64,000 nucleotides of DNA from contig NZ_FNNG01000001.1 in NCBI RefSeq assembly GCF_900106765.1, forward strand, positions 415,366-479,365, written 5' to 3'. A program made the position numbers and the translations under genes. Position 1 is the first letter of the stretch, and every line of letters starts with the position of its first letter. This DNA is from Tepidimicrobium xylanilyticum. Lineage in GTDB: Bacteria; Bacillota; Clostridia; Tissierellales; Tepidimicrobiaceae. Shown piece after piece: positions 17,709-25,436 of the stretch. The notes under the pieces are model-generated. The model made no database searches and was not told the origin of the DNA. It saw only the letters and a program-made list of their open reading frames with translations.

Positions 17709-17972
17709 TTAAAATATTTTATCCACTTCGTCATGAGGTCTAGGAATTACGTTTGTGGAAACCACTTCAGCTACTTTGGCTGCTTCTTCCTTTCCGCTTT
17801 CAACGGCTGCCTTAACCGCAGCTACATCTCCTGTTACAACAACAGCCACTAATCCAGAACCTACAAAATGGAAGTCCAATATTTTTACATTAGCAGCCTT
17901 CGTCATAGCATCTGCTGCTTGGATGGCCCCAATTAAAGATCTGGTTTCTACCATTCCAATTGCTTCCTTCAT
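17709..17972 (-). CDS. BMC shell hexamer protein (BMC-H)
   Basis: An 87-residue single-domain shell protein. It has [52 protein letters not shown] and [14 protein letters not shown]. It is a normal-length BMC-H and the first shell gene after UbiD (15-base gap), so shell and decarboxylase should be made together. Three distinct hexamers in one operon imply a mixed facet with different pores. Confidence 0.95.
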   Translation of the reverse strand: MKEAIGMVETRSLIGAIQAADAMTKAANVKILDFHFVGSGLVAVVVTGDVAAVKAAVESGKEEAAKVAEVVSTNVIPRPHDEVDKIF

Positions 17973-17987
17973 TTTAACTCACCTTCT

Positions 17988-19340
17988 CTATACCAATTTT
18001 GGAAAATACTTTCTGATGTCTATGTCCTCATAACCCGGAATTCTAGCTCTCTCAAATCTTTCAGCCACTTCTCCTAAAGGCTTGGTAGCGTCAATTCCCA
18101 CTTTATCCGTTACACCTCTTAAATCATGGGATGGTTCTAAAGATGAACCTAATGCTCCAGGCACTATAACAAAATCCTGACTAGCTTGTGCTCTTGTAGT
18201 AATAGCCCATTCTATATCTTGTAAATCGAATATATCTACATCTCCATCTACTATTACTACCTGTTTTAAGTCTTTATTAGAGCCTAGTGCTGCTAAAATT
18301 GCTGATTTCCCATCTCCATCTTTCTTCTTATTTATGGAGGCAAAAGCGTTAAATCGATAGCCCCCTCCTTCTGTAACATTTACATCTATTACATCGACCT
18401 GATTCTTCAAGTAATTATATAATTCCACTTCCCTTATAAGGCCATTAGACAGGTGTTCCTCTCTACATGGAAATGCAATTTGGAATATGGGATCATTTCT
18501 ATACATAACTCCAGTTATTTCAATGATTGGATGAGGAGCCACCCCGCCATAATATCCCATTAGTTCACCAAAGGGACCTTCCAATTCCCTTCTTCCTGGT
18601 ACTAATTTCCCTTCAAGTACTATTTCACAATGAGCTGGCACCAATAAATCTACTGTCTCACAATGCACTAGTTCTAAAGGTTCTCCTCTTAAAGCACTAT
18701 CAATCTCAAATTTGTCCACTCCGTAGCTTTCCGAACTAACCTGACTAGCCATCAAGAAAAAGGCATCATATCCGAGAACTATAGCCACTTCCAAAGGCTT
18801 ATTTTCCTTTTCCAGTTGGAGGAAATCGTTAGTTAACTTTGGAGAAGCTATTAAAGCAGAAAGTTGATTGCCTCCATTTACCTGTAGTCGCCTTATGGAA
18901 GTAAAGTACTTTTTAGTTTCTGGATCCTTTACCACCATTACTCCCGCTGTAATAAAACTAGATGAGTCTTTTTCCTGATACTTAGGTATAGGGAACAGCC
19001 TTGATAAGTCGATATTTCTTGTAATTATATTCTCCTTTATAGGACCTTTATCAACTATCTTATAGGGTTTAGGATTAGCTATGGCCTCCATGAATTTAAA
19101 TAGCCTATTGTCATGTTCCATGTGTAATAGCTTATACATTATTTCCCTATTTCCATAAAGGCCTCCTATTCCTCTGACGGTGCTATTTTTAATTTTGGGG
19201 AATAGTATGGGCTTTTTATTCCTAAAATACTTTAAAACTCCGCCCAATTCATATATGGGGTCTACTTCCCTTTCACAGACTAGAATCTCTCCCATCTGAT
19301 CTAGCCTTTCCAAGGTATATCTGAGCATTTGTCTTTCCAA
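17988..19340 (-). CDS. UbiD-family prenyl-FMN decarboxylase
   Basis: A 450-residue UbiD-family enzyme. These use prenylated FMN to decarboxylate aromatic or conjugated acids reversibly. Conserved features are FITAGVMVV near 129, Arg150-Arg151 in TSIRRLQVNGG, and ELEGPFGELMGYYGG, whose Glu254 and Glu259 match the paired catalytic glutamates of the family. The start is TTG 19340, seven bases after GGGAGG. It follows its cofactor maker UbiX and precedes the shell genes. A ubiquinone role is unlikely in this anaerobe-type context. I infer decarboxylation of 4-amino-5-imidazolecarboxylate; other heteroaromatic acids remain possible. Confidence 0.92.
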   Translation of the reverse strand: MERQMLRYTLERLDQMGEILVCEREVDPIYELGGVLKYFRNKKPILFPKIKNSTVRGIGGLYGNREIMYKLLHMEHDNRLFKFMEAIANPKPYKIVDKGPIKENIITRNIDLSRLFPIPKYQEKDSSSFITAGVMVVKDPETKKYFTSIRRLQVNGGNQLSALIASPKLTNDFLQLEKENKPLEVAIVLGYDAFFLMASQVSSESYGVDKFEIDSALRGEPLELVHCETVDLLVPAHCEIVLEGKLVPGRRELEGPFGELMGYYGGVAPHPIIEITGVMYRNDPIFQIAFPCREEHLSNGLIREVELYNYLKNQVDVIDVNVTEGGGYRFNAFASINKKKDGDGKSAILAALGSNKDLKQVVIVDGDVDIFDLQDIEWAITTRAQASQDFVIVPGALGSSLEPSHDLRGVTDKVGIDATKPLGEVAERFERARIPGYEDIDIRKYFPKLV

Positions 19341-19355
19341 TAAATCCCCTCCCTT

Positions 19356-19916
19356 CTACAGTCCTTTCCACCTCTTAACCAGATTGTTGTCTATGCCTAA
19401 TGAATCCAGTATCCTTCCAGTCATATTTATAACAATATCCTCGATAGTCTCCGGATGATTATAAAATCCAGGGCTAGGAGGAAATATGGTAACTCCTATT
19501 CTTGATAACTTTAACATGTTTTCTAAATGAATAGGGCTTAAAGGGGTCTCTCTTGGCACTAAAACCAGTTTCCTTTTTTCCTTAATGATCACATCACAAG
19601 CTCTAGTAAGGAGGCTGTCTGTAAAACCATTAGCAATAGATGATAGGGTTTTCATAGAACAAGGCACAACTACCATGCCATCTACCTTAAAGGAACCGCT
19701 AGCTATTGGTGCAGCAAAATTCTTGTTGTCATGGAAATAGGTAGCCATCTTCTTTAATTCATGTAAATCTATTCCACATTCATGCTGAGTAACGAACTCC
19801 CCCATGGTACTTACCACCAAGTGAGTTTCTATATTCAATTGTTGAAGGGCTTTTAATAGGGATACTGCATAAATTGATCCGCTTCCACCTGATATTCCAA
19901 CTACTATCTTCTTCAT
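19356..19916 (-). CDS. ubiX: UbiX-family flavin prenyltransferase
   Basis: This 186-residue enzyme joins a dimethylallyl group to FMN to make the prenyl-FMN cofactor of UbiD. Motifs are GISGGSGSIYAVSLLKAL at the start, VVVPCSMKTLSSIANG near 83-98 and LVLVPRETPLSPIHLENML. I start at ATG 19916 (MKKIVVG), nine bases after AAAGG; an upstream in-frame TTG at 19943 lies inside a repeat element and would add nine unrelated residues. It is directly upstream of its UbiD partner. Confidence 0.93.
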   Translation of the reverse strand: MKKIVVGISGGSGSIYAVSLLKALQQLNIETHLVVSTMGEFVTQHECGIDLHELKKMATYFHDNKNFAAPIASGSFKVDGMVVVPCSMKTLSSIANGFTDSLLTRACDVIIKEKRKLVLVPRETPLSPIHLENMLKLSRIGVTIFPPSPGFYNHPETIEDIVINMTGRILDSLGIDNNLVKRWKGL

Positions 19917-19931
19917 ATCAAACAACCTTTC

Positions 19932-20086
19932 TTCAATTGACAATTGACAGTTGACAATTACCTAGCCCTAGTTTTCGGATTTTTACAGCAACCTCAAATC
20001 ACTCTTTAGACTAAAGAGTTAAACTTTAATAATTATCCGTTTCACACTGTCAACTGTCTAAAATTGTCAATTATCCATTGTCTAAA
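19932..20086. repeat. Intergenic palindromic repeat element C
   Basis: About 155 bases between the ureido-hydrolase and ubiX genes. The left end has CAATTGACAATTGACAGTTGACAATT; the right end carries inverted copies (ACTGTCAACTGTCTAAAATTGTCAATT). An inner hairpin is ACTCTTTA, GAC, TAAAGAGT at 20001-20019. The right edge abuts the TAG stop of the hydrolase gene. It belongs to the same family as elements A, B and D. Confidence 0.7.
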
Positions 20087-20698
20087 CTATTCTACTTTAT
20101 TCTCTGGATCGCCGCCGCCTTCCCATGGGTCTAGGCCTTTTTCCCAAGCATCTATATACTCGTCTACGGTCATAACCTTCGAGAATATGCTTAGGTCTTT
20201 AAGTCCAGCTTGGTGCATTTCTTCAGTTTTTGATGCACAAGCATCGCTTAAAGTAATAACTTTATATGCATAGTATAAAGCATCTGATGCAGAACTTCTA
20301 ACGCATACATTTGTCCAGGTTCCAGTAACTACTACTGTATCTATCTTTTCCTCTCTTAGGTACAAGTCTAAGTCTGTATGGGCAAAAGCGCTGTGCCTTC
20401 TCTTTTGAACTATATATTCACCTTTTTCTGGTTTAAGCTCATCTATAAATTCTGAACCCCAAGTCCCTTTTACAGCATGAACTGGTCTAACTTTAAAATC
20501 AGCATCATTTTCCCTATGAGCTTCTTGTATGTGAATTAGTTGTATGTCATCCTTGCCTTGGGCATTTCTCTCCCTAACCCAGTTCATAAGCTTTTGTAAT
20601 GTAGGAATTATAGTCCTATTGGTTGGGCAATATAATACTCCATCTGGATGAGCAAAATCGTTTAACATATCAATTATTAGTATACCATGTCTTGGCAT
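20087..20698 (-). CDS. Isochorismatase-fold amidohydrolase; candidate ureido-imidazole-carboxylate hydrolase
   Basis: A 203-residue cysteine hydrolase with the family triad: Asp10 (GILIIDMLNDF), Lys99 (QKRRHSAF) and Cys132 (GTWTNVCVRSSASDA). Relatives include N-carbamoylsarcosine amidase, biuret hydrolase and ureidoacrylate hydrolase RutB, all of which cut ureido or amide C-N bonds. A short acidic C-terminal tail (EGGGDPENKVE) follows the core. It lies between a cyclic amidohydrolase and UbiX/UbiD. In that order it fits removal of the carbamoyl group from 4-ureido-5-imidazolecarboxylate. That substrate is inferred from the pathway; other carbamoyl compounds are possible. Confidence 0.85.
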   Translation of the reverse strand: MPRHGILIIDMLNDFAHPDGVLYCPTNRTIIPTLQKLMNWVRERNAQGKDDIQLIHIQEAHRENDADFKVRPVHAVKGTWGSEFIDELKPEKGEYIVQKRRHSAFAHTDLDLYLREEKIDTVVVTGTWTNVCVRSSASDALYYAYKVITLSDACASKTEEMHQAGLKDLSIFSKVMTVDEYIDAWEKGLDPWEGGGDPENKVE

Positions 20699-20734
20699 AA
20701 TTCTTCCTCCTTTATTATTTACAAATTTTATTTA

Positions 20735-22336
20735 TTAATAGGTTATAGTTCTTGGTAGAACTTGAATGCTTTGTCTCTTAACAAATTTCCCAAATCCTGG
20801 TCTAACCTTAATGCCTTTAATTCCTCTAATATGTTGATCTATCAATTCAGGATGTTCTTTCCTATAGCTCTTTTCATATTCTTGGCTGTGTAGATTTGGA
20901 AACTCTTTAAATATTTCTGAATATCTTTCTTCTACGCCTTCAGGATACTTGTGAACAATTCTTTGTAATTCTTCGTCGCTTAAATCCTTCAAGGTGCTGC
21001 CTTCCACATCTTCAAATACCAAATGACCTCTAACTATGGTCTTAACTACCTTTCCTTTTAACTCCATTCCTTCTAATGGTGTATACCCACACATGGAAGC
21101 TTGGTCTTTAAGGTCGATAGTCCATCTTTTTTCTAAATCTATGATGGTAAAGTCAGCATCTGAACCAATATGCATTGCACCCTTCTTTGGATATAATCCG
21201 TAGTGCTTAGCTGCATTAGTACTTAATATATCCACCATCTTGGACAAGGAAATTCTTCCCTTGTTATATCCTTCACTAACTATAATTGGCACCATAGTTT
21301 CTACTCCTGGTATCCCGGGGAAAGCAGTCCAGATGTTCATGCCCTTCTTATGCTTTTCACTTTCTATTTCATAAGGAGCATGGTCAGTAGCTATAAAATC
21401 TACGCTTCCATTATTTAAGCCTTCCCATAGCATTTCGTTATCCTTCTTTTCCCTTAAAGGTGGAGCAATTTTAGCTAATGGACCGTACTTAGTCATAGCT
21501 TCTTGATAATTTAATGTTAGATAATGAGGACAAGTTTCACTAGTTACATTCAATCCTCTAGCTTTAGCTTCTCCTACCAATTTAGCTCCAATTCCTGTAC
21601 TCATGTGGACTATATGAAGTCTAGCACCTGTATCCTCAGCAAAGCTAATACCTAATTGAATGGCAACCTTTTCCGCTAGTTCCATTCTAGCTTCTGCCCA
21701 AGCAGGTCCGTCCATTCTACCTTCCCTTTGGAATTTCTTTACAAAATAGTCACACATAGCAAAGTTTTCAGCATGAATTCCTATTGGAAGCCCAGTTTCT
21801 GCTACAGCTTTAAAGGCTTCATACATTTCCGGATCAGAAACCCTCGGATAAGTTGGAACGGAAGGTGTCATATATACTTTAAAAGCTACGGCTCCAAAAT
21901 CTGCCTGCTCTTTTACATTGTGTAACCAACCTTCTCTTACGTCTTCTCCAGTTACTCCTCCCCACATAGCATAATCTACTAGGGCTTGAGGTTCTACTAA
22001 TTCGATTTTCAACTTCAACTGTTCAACACTTCTAGCCGATGGAACGGAGCAACAAGGCATATCTATAACAGTTGTAATACCGCCTCTTGCTGCTGCAGCC
22101 GAACCAGTTAGGAAATTCTCCCTATGTGGGAACCCCTGATACATGAAATGAGTATGAGAATCTATACAACCAGGTAGTGTTAAGTGACCGTTAGCATCTA
22201 TGACCTCTTTAGCTTCTATGCCAACCACATTGTCTAAAAATCCAGCAATCTTTTCGTCTTTTACCAGTATATTGGTGATAACGGTATCATCTCCTTGTGG
22301 AATCCTGGCATTTTTAATAATTACATCATATACCAC
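20735..22336 (-). CDS. Cyclic amidohydrolase (hydantoinase/allantoinase family); candidate xanthine amidohydrolase
   Basis: A 533-residue binuclear metal hydrolase. The metal ligands are all present: His61 and His63 (CIDSHTHF), Lys153 for carbamylation (AFKVYMT), His188 (GIHAEN), His244 (IVHMST) and Asp318 (ATDHAPY). Family members open cyclic amides such as allantoin, hydantoin or dihydropyrimidines. The usual fold ends near 450; here about 80 more residues follow, including DLSDEELQRIVHKY, a helix like shell-targeting peptides. The start is GTG 22336 behind AGGAGGG. It is the first enzyme gene after the permease. Ring opening of xanthine is the inferred reaction; allantoinase or dihydropyrimidinase are alternatives. 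Confidence 0.85.
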   Translation of the reverse strand: MVYDVIIKNARIPQGDDTVITNILVKDEKIAGFLDNVVGIEAKEVIDANGHLTLPGCIDSHTHFMYQGFPHRENFLTGSAAAARGGITTVIDMPCCSVPSARSVEQLKLKIELVEPQALVDYAMWGGVTGEDVREGWLHNVKEQADFGAVAFKVYMTPSVPTYPRVSDPEMYEAFKAVAETGLPIGIHAENFAMCDYFVKKFQREGRMDGPAWAEARMELAEKVAIQLGISFAEDTGARLHIVHMSTGIGAKLVGEAKARGLNVTSETCPHYLTLNYQEAMTKYGPLAKIAPPLREKKDNEMLWEGLNNGSVDFIATDHAPYEIESEKHKKGMNIWTAFPGIPGVETMVPIIVSEGYNKGRISLSKMVDILSTNAAKHYGLYPKKGAMHIGSDADFTIIDLEKRWTIDLKDQASMCGYTPLEGMELKGKVVKTIVRGHLVFEDVEGSTLKDLSDEELQRIVHKYPEGVEERYSEIFKEFPNLHSQEYEKSYRKEHPELIDQHIRGIKGIKVRPGFGKFVKRQSIQVLPRTITY

Positions 22337-22641
22337 AATATATCCCTCCTATTATTTTTTTATTTCCCAGTAATATATTATCATGGAGAAAAAAAATATA
22401 CCTTGTTGATGTTTGATAAAAATGTATTTTCTATTTATACATTTAAATTAATTTTTTGTAAGTTTTTAATGATATCTATTTTAAGTCTATTATTAATTTA
22501 TTCACAATCCATCTAATAAATAGCTTCCCTAGAAAGATGAAGTATTCAACTTGTCACAAACTACTTAGAAATTTTCTTTCAAGATAAACTAATTCTTAAA
22601 CCATTTCACTTTGTTAAGTTCTAAAAGTTCCGTTTTGTATC
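22337..22641. promoter_or_regulatory. Intergenic region with an inverted repeat upstream of the BMC catabolic operon
   Basis: 305 AT-rich bases between the permease gene and the cyclic amidohydrolase start. An inverted repeat AAATGTAT (22420-22427) / ATACATTT (22437-22444) lies about 85-115 bases before the GTG start and could be an operator. I see no convincing -35/-10 pair, gene or riboswitch fold. A promoter here would let the enzymes be expressed apart from the permease. Confidence 0.4.
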
Positions 22642-23997
22642 TTAATCTATAATTTCACTTACTGTATGTTGAGGACTTTCTTTTAATACCAAGCTAAGCA
22701 ATAAAGCTACAATTGTACCAGCTGAAATTCCTGAGCCAAATAAACTACCTAGAATTCCAGGAAGTTGCTCAACAACTTCAGGTCTAAAAGTAACCCCTAA
22801 TCCTATTCCTAAAGCACTTGCAATAATTAATATGTTTCTATTATTAAGTTCAACTTGTAACAAAGTTTTAACACCTGAAACTGTAATTGTACCAAACATT
22901 AATATACTAGCACCACCAAGAACACATGAAGGCATGATAGATATAATTGTTGAAAATTTAGGGCAAAGACTCATGAAAATTAGTAATAAACCCGTAACAA
23001 TACCTATATGTTTTGATGCACATTTAGTAAGTGGGATTAACCCTACATTTTGGCTAAAGGATTGCACTGGACCTGAACCAATAAATGGACTTAGGAAAGA
23101 ACCCACTGCATCAGCTCTAACACCTGCAACCATATCTTCATCTGTCATACTAGTTCCTGTAACTTGACCAAGTGTCTCCATAACCCCTACGGTTTCTATA
23201 ATTGTAACCAAATATCCTGCTAGGAATGGAACAACATATTTAAGTTCAAAATTAATTCCAAAGGGCAGTATTTTAGGTAATTGAATCCAGTCAGCTTCTG
23301 CTACTTGTGAGAAATCAACAAGCCCCATCGGAATACAAATTATATATCCTATTACAATCCCAATTAAAACAGCAGCTGTACTGATCATTCCTTTTCCATA
23401 AAGGTTTAATAATAATACTAGAACAAATACAATTACAGCAACTAGCAAATATTTCACATCTCCATAGTTTGGATTACCTACCCCACCAGCAACCCAGTCA
23501 AAAGCTACTGGCATCATAGACATTCCCATAAGTGAGATAACAGTACCTGTTACTGTTGGTGTAAATATTTTCATCAAAGGTTTTACAAAGAAGCTTAGGA
23601 TAAATTCAAATATTGCTCCTAATACTGTTGCACCAAAATAAGCTGGTAATCCTCCTCCCATAGTATTGATAACTATATTAGCAGGTGGCACAAATCCAAA
23701 ATCTGTTCCCATAACTGTTGGAAGTCCTACACCAATACGGAATTTTTTTGGTCCAATTCCTGCTGATTGTATTATAGATGTAATACCAGATGCAAGTAAT
23801 CCTGCTGATATTAAAAAAGCTGTCTCAACAACATTGCATCCTGCAATTCCTGCAATAATCAAAGGCACTGCAACAATACCACCAAAAGATGTTAAAATAT
23901 TTTGGAATCCTAAAATAATAGAAGTAAAAAACCCAGGTTTATCATGCACATCATAAAGTAACCCTAATTGTGATTTATCAACAACTTTATTTTCCAA
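22642..23997 (-). CDS. NCS2-family xanthine/uracil permease
   Basis: A 451-residue inner-membrane nucleobase permease. It shows GFQNILTSFGGIVAVPLIIA in helix 1, AGYLVTIIETVGVMETLGQVTG, then the NCS2 signature region SQNVGLIPLTKCASKHIG and PSCVLGGASILMFG. About 12-14 membrane segments can be drawn. It is distinct from the AzgA-type carrier at 12.3 kb, and this subfamily usually takes xanthine, urate or uracil. The start is TTG 23997 after AGGTGA. Its place at the head of the BMC operon makes it the probable importer of the pathway substrate. Confidence 0.9.
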   Translation of the reverse strand: MENKVVDKSQLGLLYDVHDKPGFFTSIILGFQNILTSFGGIVAVPLIIAGIAGCNVVETAFLISAGLLASGITSIIQSAGIGPKKFRIGVGLPTVMGTDFGFVPPANIVINTMGGGLPAYFGATVLGAIFEFILSFFVKPLMKIFTPTVTGTVISLMGMSMMPVAFDWVAGGVGNPNYGDVKYLLVAVIVFVLVLLLNLYGKGMISTAAVLIGIVIGYIICIPMGLVDFSQVAEADWIQLPKILPFGINFELKYVVPFLAGYLVTIIETVGVMETLGQVTGTSMTDEDMVAGVRADAVGSFLSPFIGSGPVQSFSQNVGLIPLTKCASKHIGIVTGLLLIFMSLCPKFSTIISIMPSCVLGGASILMFGTITVSGVKTLLQVELNNRNILIIASALGIGLGVTFRPEVVEQLPGILGSLFGSGISAGTIVALLLSLVLKESPQHTVSEIID

Positions 23998-24000
23998 TTA

Positions 24001-24622
24001 TTTTCACCTCTCATTTTTTGGTTGAACACTAATATGATATTTTCATCTATATTTCCCAGCTTGCATATCCAGTAGTTAAATAAATCAAGCTATTAGTATC
24101 ACCCCTTGCTTTCTCTAATCTTTACTAGTTATTAGGCCCAATAACTAAGATAAATAGATTTTTATATTTAATTGGCTTGATTCCCTATTATAAGCATTGT
24201 CTATACCTATAAAAAGGGAAGTTGTACCAATTTTAGCTAAATTGTTGGGAACGTTTGCTGGTATGCTGTAATAGCAATGTTAAATATTTGATTGTTTATT
24301 ATTAAACAATCTAGGTGAAATTTAAAAGGTTGTCCGCATTATTTATCATAAAATAAAATACAACCAACTATTATTACTTATGTAAATATTTGCAAAATTC
24401 ATTTTTTACAATGATTTTTAAATTCTTTGTAAGTATGTTAGCATATTATTTTAAAATAAACCTTGTAGATATCCTATAAAAAATATTTATAAACTAATAA
24501 GTCAAACCTATATTTTGTTATAACTTTTAATAATTTTGTGGACTTTATATATATTATTTTTTTACGATAAGAGTATATAATTTACATAACACTATAATGA
24601 ATGGAAGGAGGAAAGAGTAAAT
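24001..24622. promoter_or_regulatory. Divergent control region of the BMC operon with two palindromes
   Basis: 620 AT-rich bases between the permease (minus) and cyclase-family (plus) genes. Two perfect inverted repeats stand out: TAGTTATT/AATAACTA at 24126-24147 and GATTGTTTA/TAAACAATC at 24290-24311. A TATAAT at 24576-24581 could be the -10 of the cyclase gene, and ATTATA at 24187-24192 a minus-strand -10 for the permease. The PucR regulator gene nearby is the likely user. I found no gene or recognisable purine riboswitch here. Confidence 0.5.
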
Positions 24623-25318
24623 ATGAGTCTAAAACTAATAGATCTATCCCAAGAAATCTATGAAGGCATGTCCATATTTCCAATGCACCAAAGAACCTTT
24701 ATAATGACCAATATGACCCATGAAGAAAATATGAAGATGACTGGAAGCCCAACAGTAGGCTTTTCTGCTAGAAACCTATTAATATCGGAACACTGTGGAA
24801 CCCATAGCGATGGAGTGTCAGAATTTAAACCTGGAGGTCCTACTATCGACAAAATGCCCTTAGAATATTTTTGGGGTAGTGCTATATGTCTCGATGTAAG
24901 CCACGTAAGATATCCTAATTACATAGAACCAAAAGATTTAGAAGAAGCTGAAAGAAGGTCGGGACAAAAGATTATGAAGGGAGATATAGTGCTACTTTAT
25001 ACAGGCCATCATGACAGAACCTTCGGAACTGATAAATTCCAAACGGAATATACGGGCCTAAGCTATGAAGGAGCTAAATGGCTAGCAGAAAAAGGTGTAG
25101 TAAACATTGGAGTAGACGCTCCTGCCATAGATTTAACTCCAGACGACATTAGATTCTCAGGTCATTTAGTTTGCGGTGAATATAATATAACGAATACGGA
25201 AAACCTTTGCAATCTAGATAAGCTTGTAAACAAAAGATTCTTATACTTCGGACTACCTTTAAAAATAAGAGACGGCTCTGGCTCGCCAATAAGAGCAGTA
25301 GCACTTGTGGAAGAGTAG
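24623..25318 (+). CDS. Cyclase-family metal-dependent hydrolase; candidate 4-imidazolonase
   Basis: A 231-residue protein of the cyclase/kynurenine formamidase superfamily. The metal-binding motif appears as SEHCGTHSDGVSEF near residues 55-68, with LLYTGHHDR and GVDAPAIDL further on. Members include arylformamidase and isatin hydrolase, which opens a five-membered cyclic amide. It is transcribed away from the BMC operon and faces the pucR gene. Opening of 4-imidazolone to formiminoglycine would be chemically analogous to isatin hydrolysis, so I propose it as the last ring-opening enzyme. The sequence alone does not fix the substrate. Confidence 0.82.
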   Translation: MSLKLIDLSQEIYEGMSIFPMHQRTFIMTNMTHEENMKMTGSPTVGFSARNLLISEHCGTHSDGVSEFKPGGPTIDKMPLEYFWGSAICLDVSHVRYPNYIEPKDLEEAERRSGQKIMKGDIVLLYTGHHDRTFGTDKFQTEYTGLSYEGAKWLAEKGVVNIGVDAPAIDLTPDDIRFSGHLVCGEYNITNTENLCNLDKLVNKRFLYFGLPLKIRDGSGSPIRAVALVEE

Positions 25319-25326
25319 TTTTTTCA

Positions 25327-25436
25327 ATGCACCATTAATTAAGGGTCTCGCTATTGGGTCTCTTCGCCAACCGAAGGTCACTATAAAGGCCCAATAACTA
25401 GACCCTAACAACCGTGAATTGTGTACTATGAATTGC
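25327..25436. repeat. Intergenic palindromic repeat element D between convergent genes
   Basis: About 110 bases between the cyclase and pucR stops. Nested inverted repeats are AGGGTCT (25342-25348) / AGACCCT (25400-25406) and TATTGGG (25352-25358) / CCCAATA (25390-25396). The right end GTGTACTATGAATTGCC nearly equals the right end of element A and abuts the TAG of pucR. It probably folds as a bidirectional hairpin at the end of both transcripts. Confidence 0.7.

Noticed and set aside
15734..19340. Ethanolamine or propanediol utilisation microcompartment
   Set aside because: No ammonia-lyase, diol dehydratase, B12 reactivase, aldehyde dehydrogenase or PduL gene is present; the enzymes are ring-opening hydrolases and a decarboxylase.
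17988..19916. Ubiquinone biosynthesis genes ubiD and ubiX
   Set aside because: No other quinone genes are nearby and the organism type is unlikely to make ubiquinone. The BMC context indicates a catabolic decarboxylase.
12178..24622. Purine riboswitch upstream of the permeases or deaminases
   Set aside because: I scanned the intergenic regions for the conserved purine-aptamer loops and found no match. PucR and hairpin control explain the layout better.
13640..25436. CRISPR-like or tandem repeat array
   Set aside because: The copies are kilobases apart, palindromic and have no regularly spaced unique spacers. No cas genes are present.
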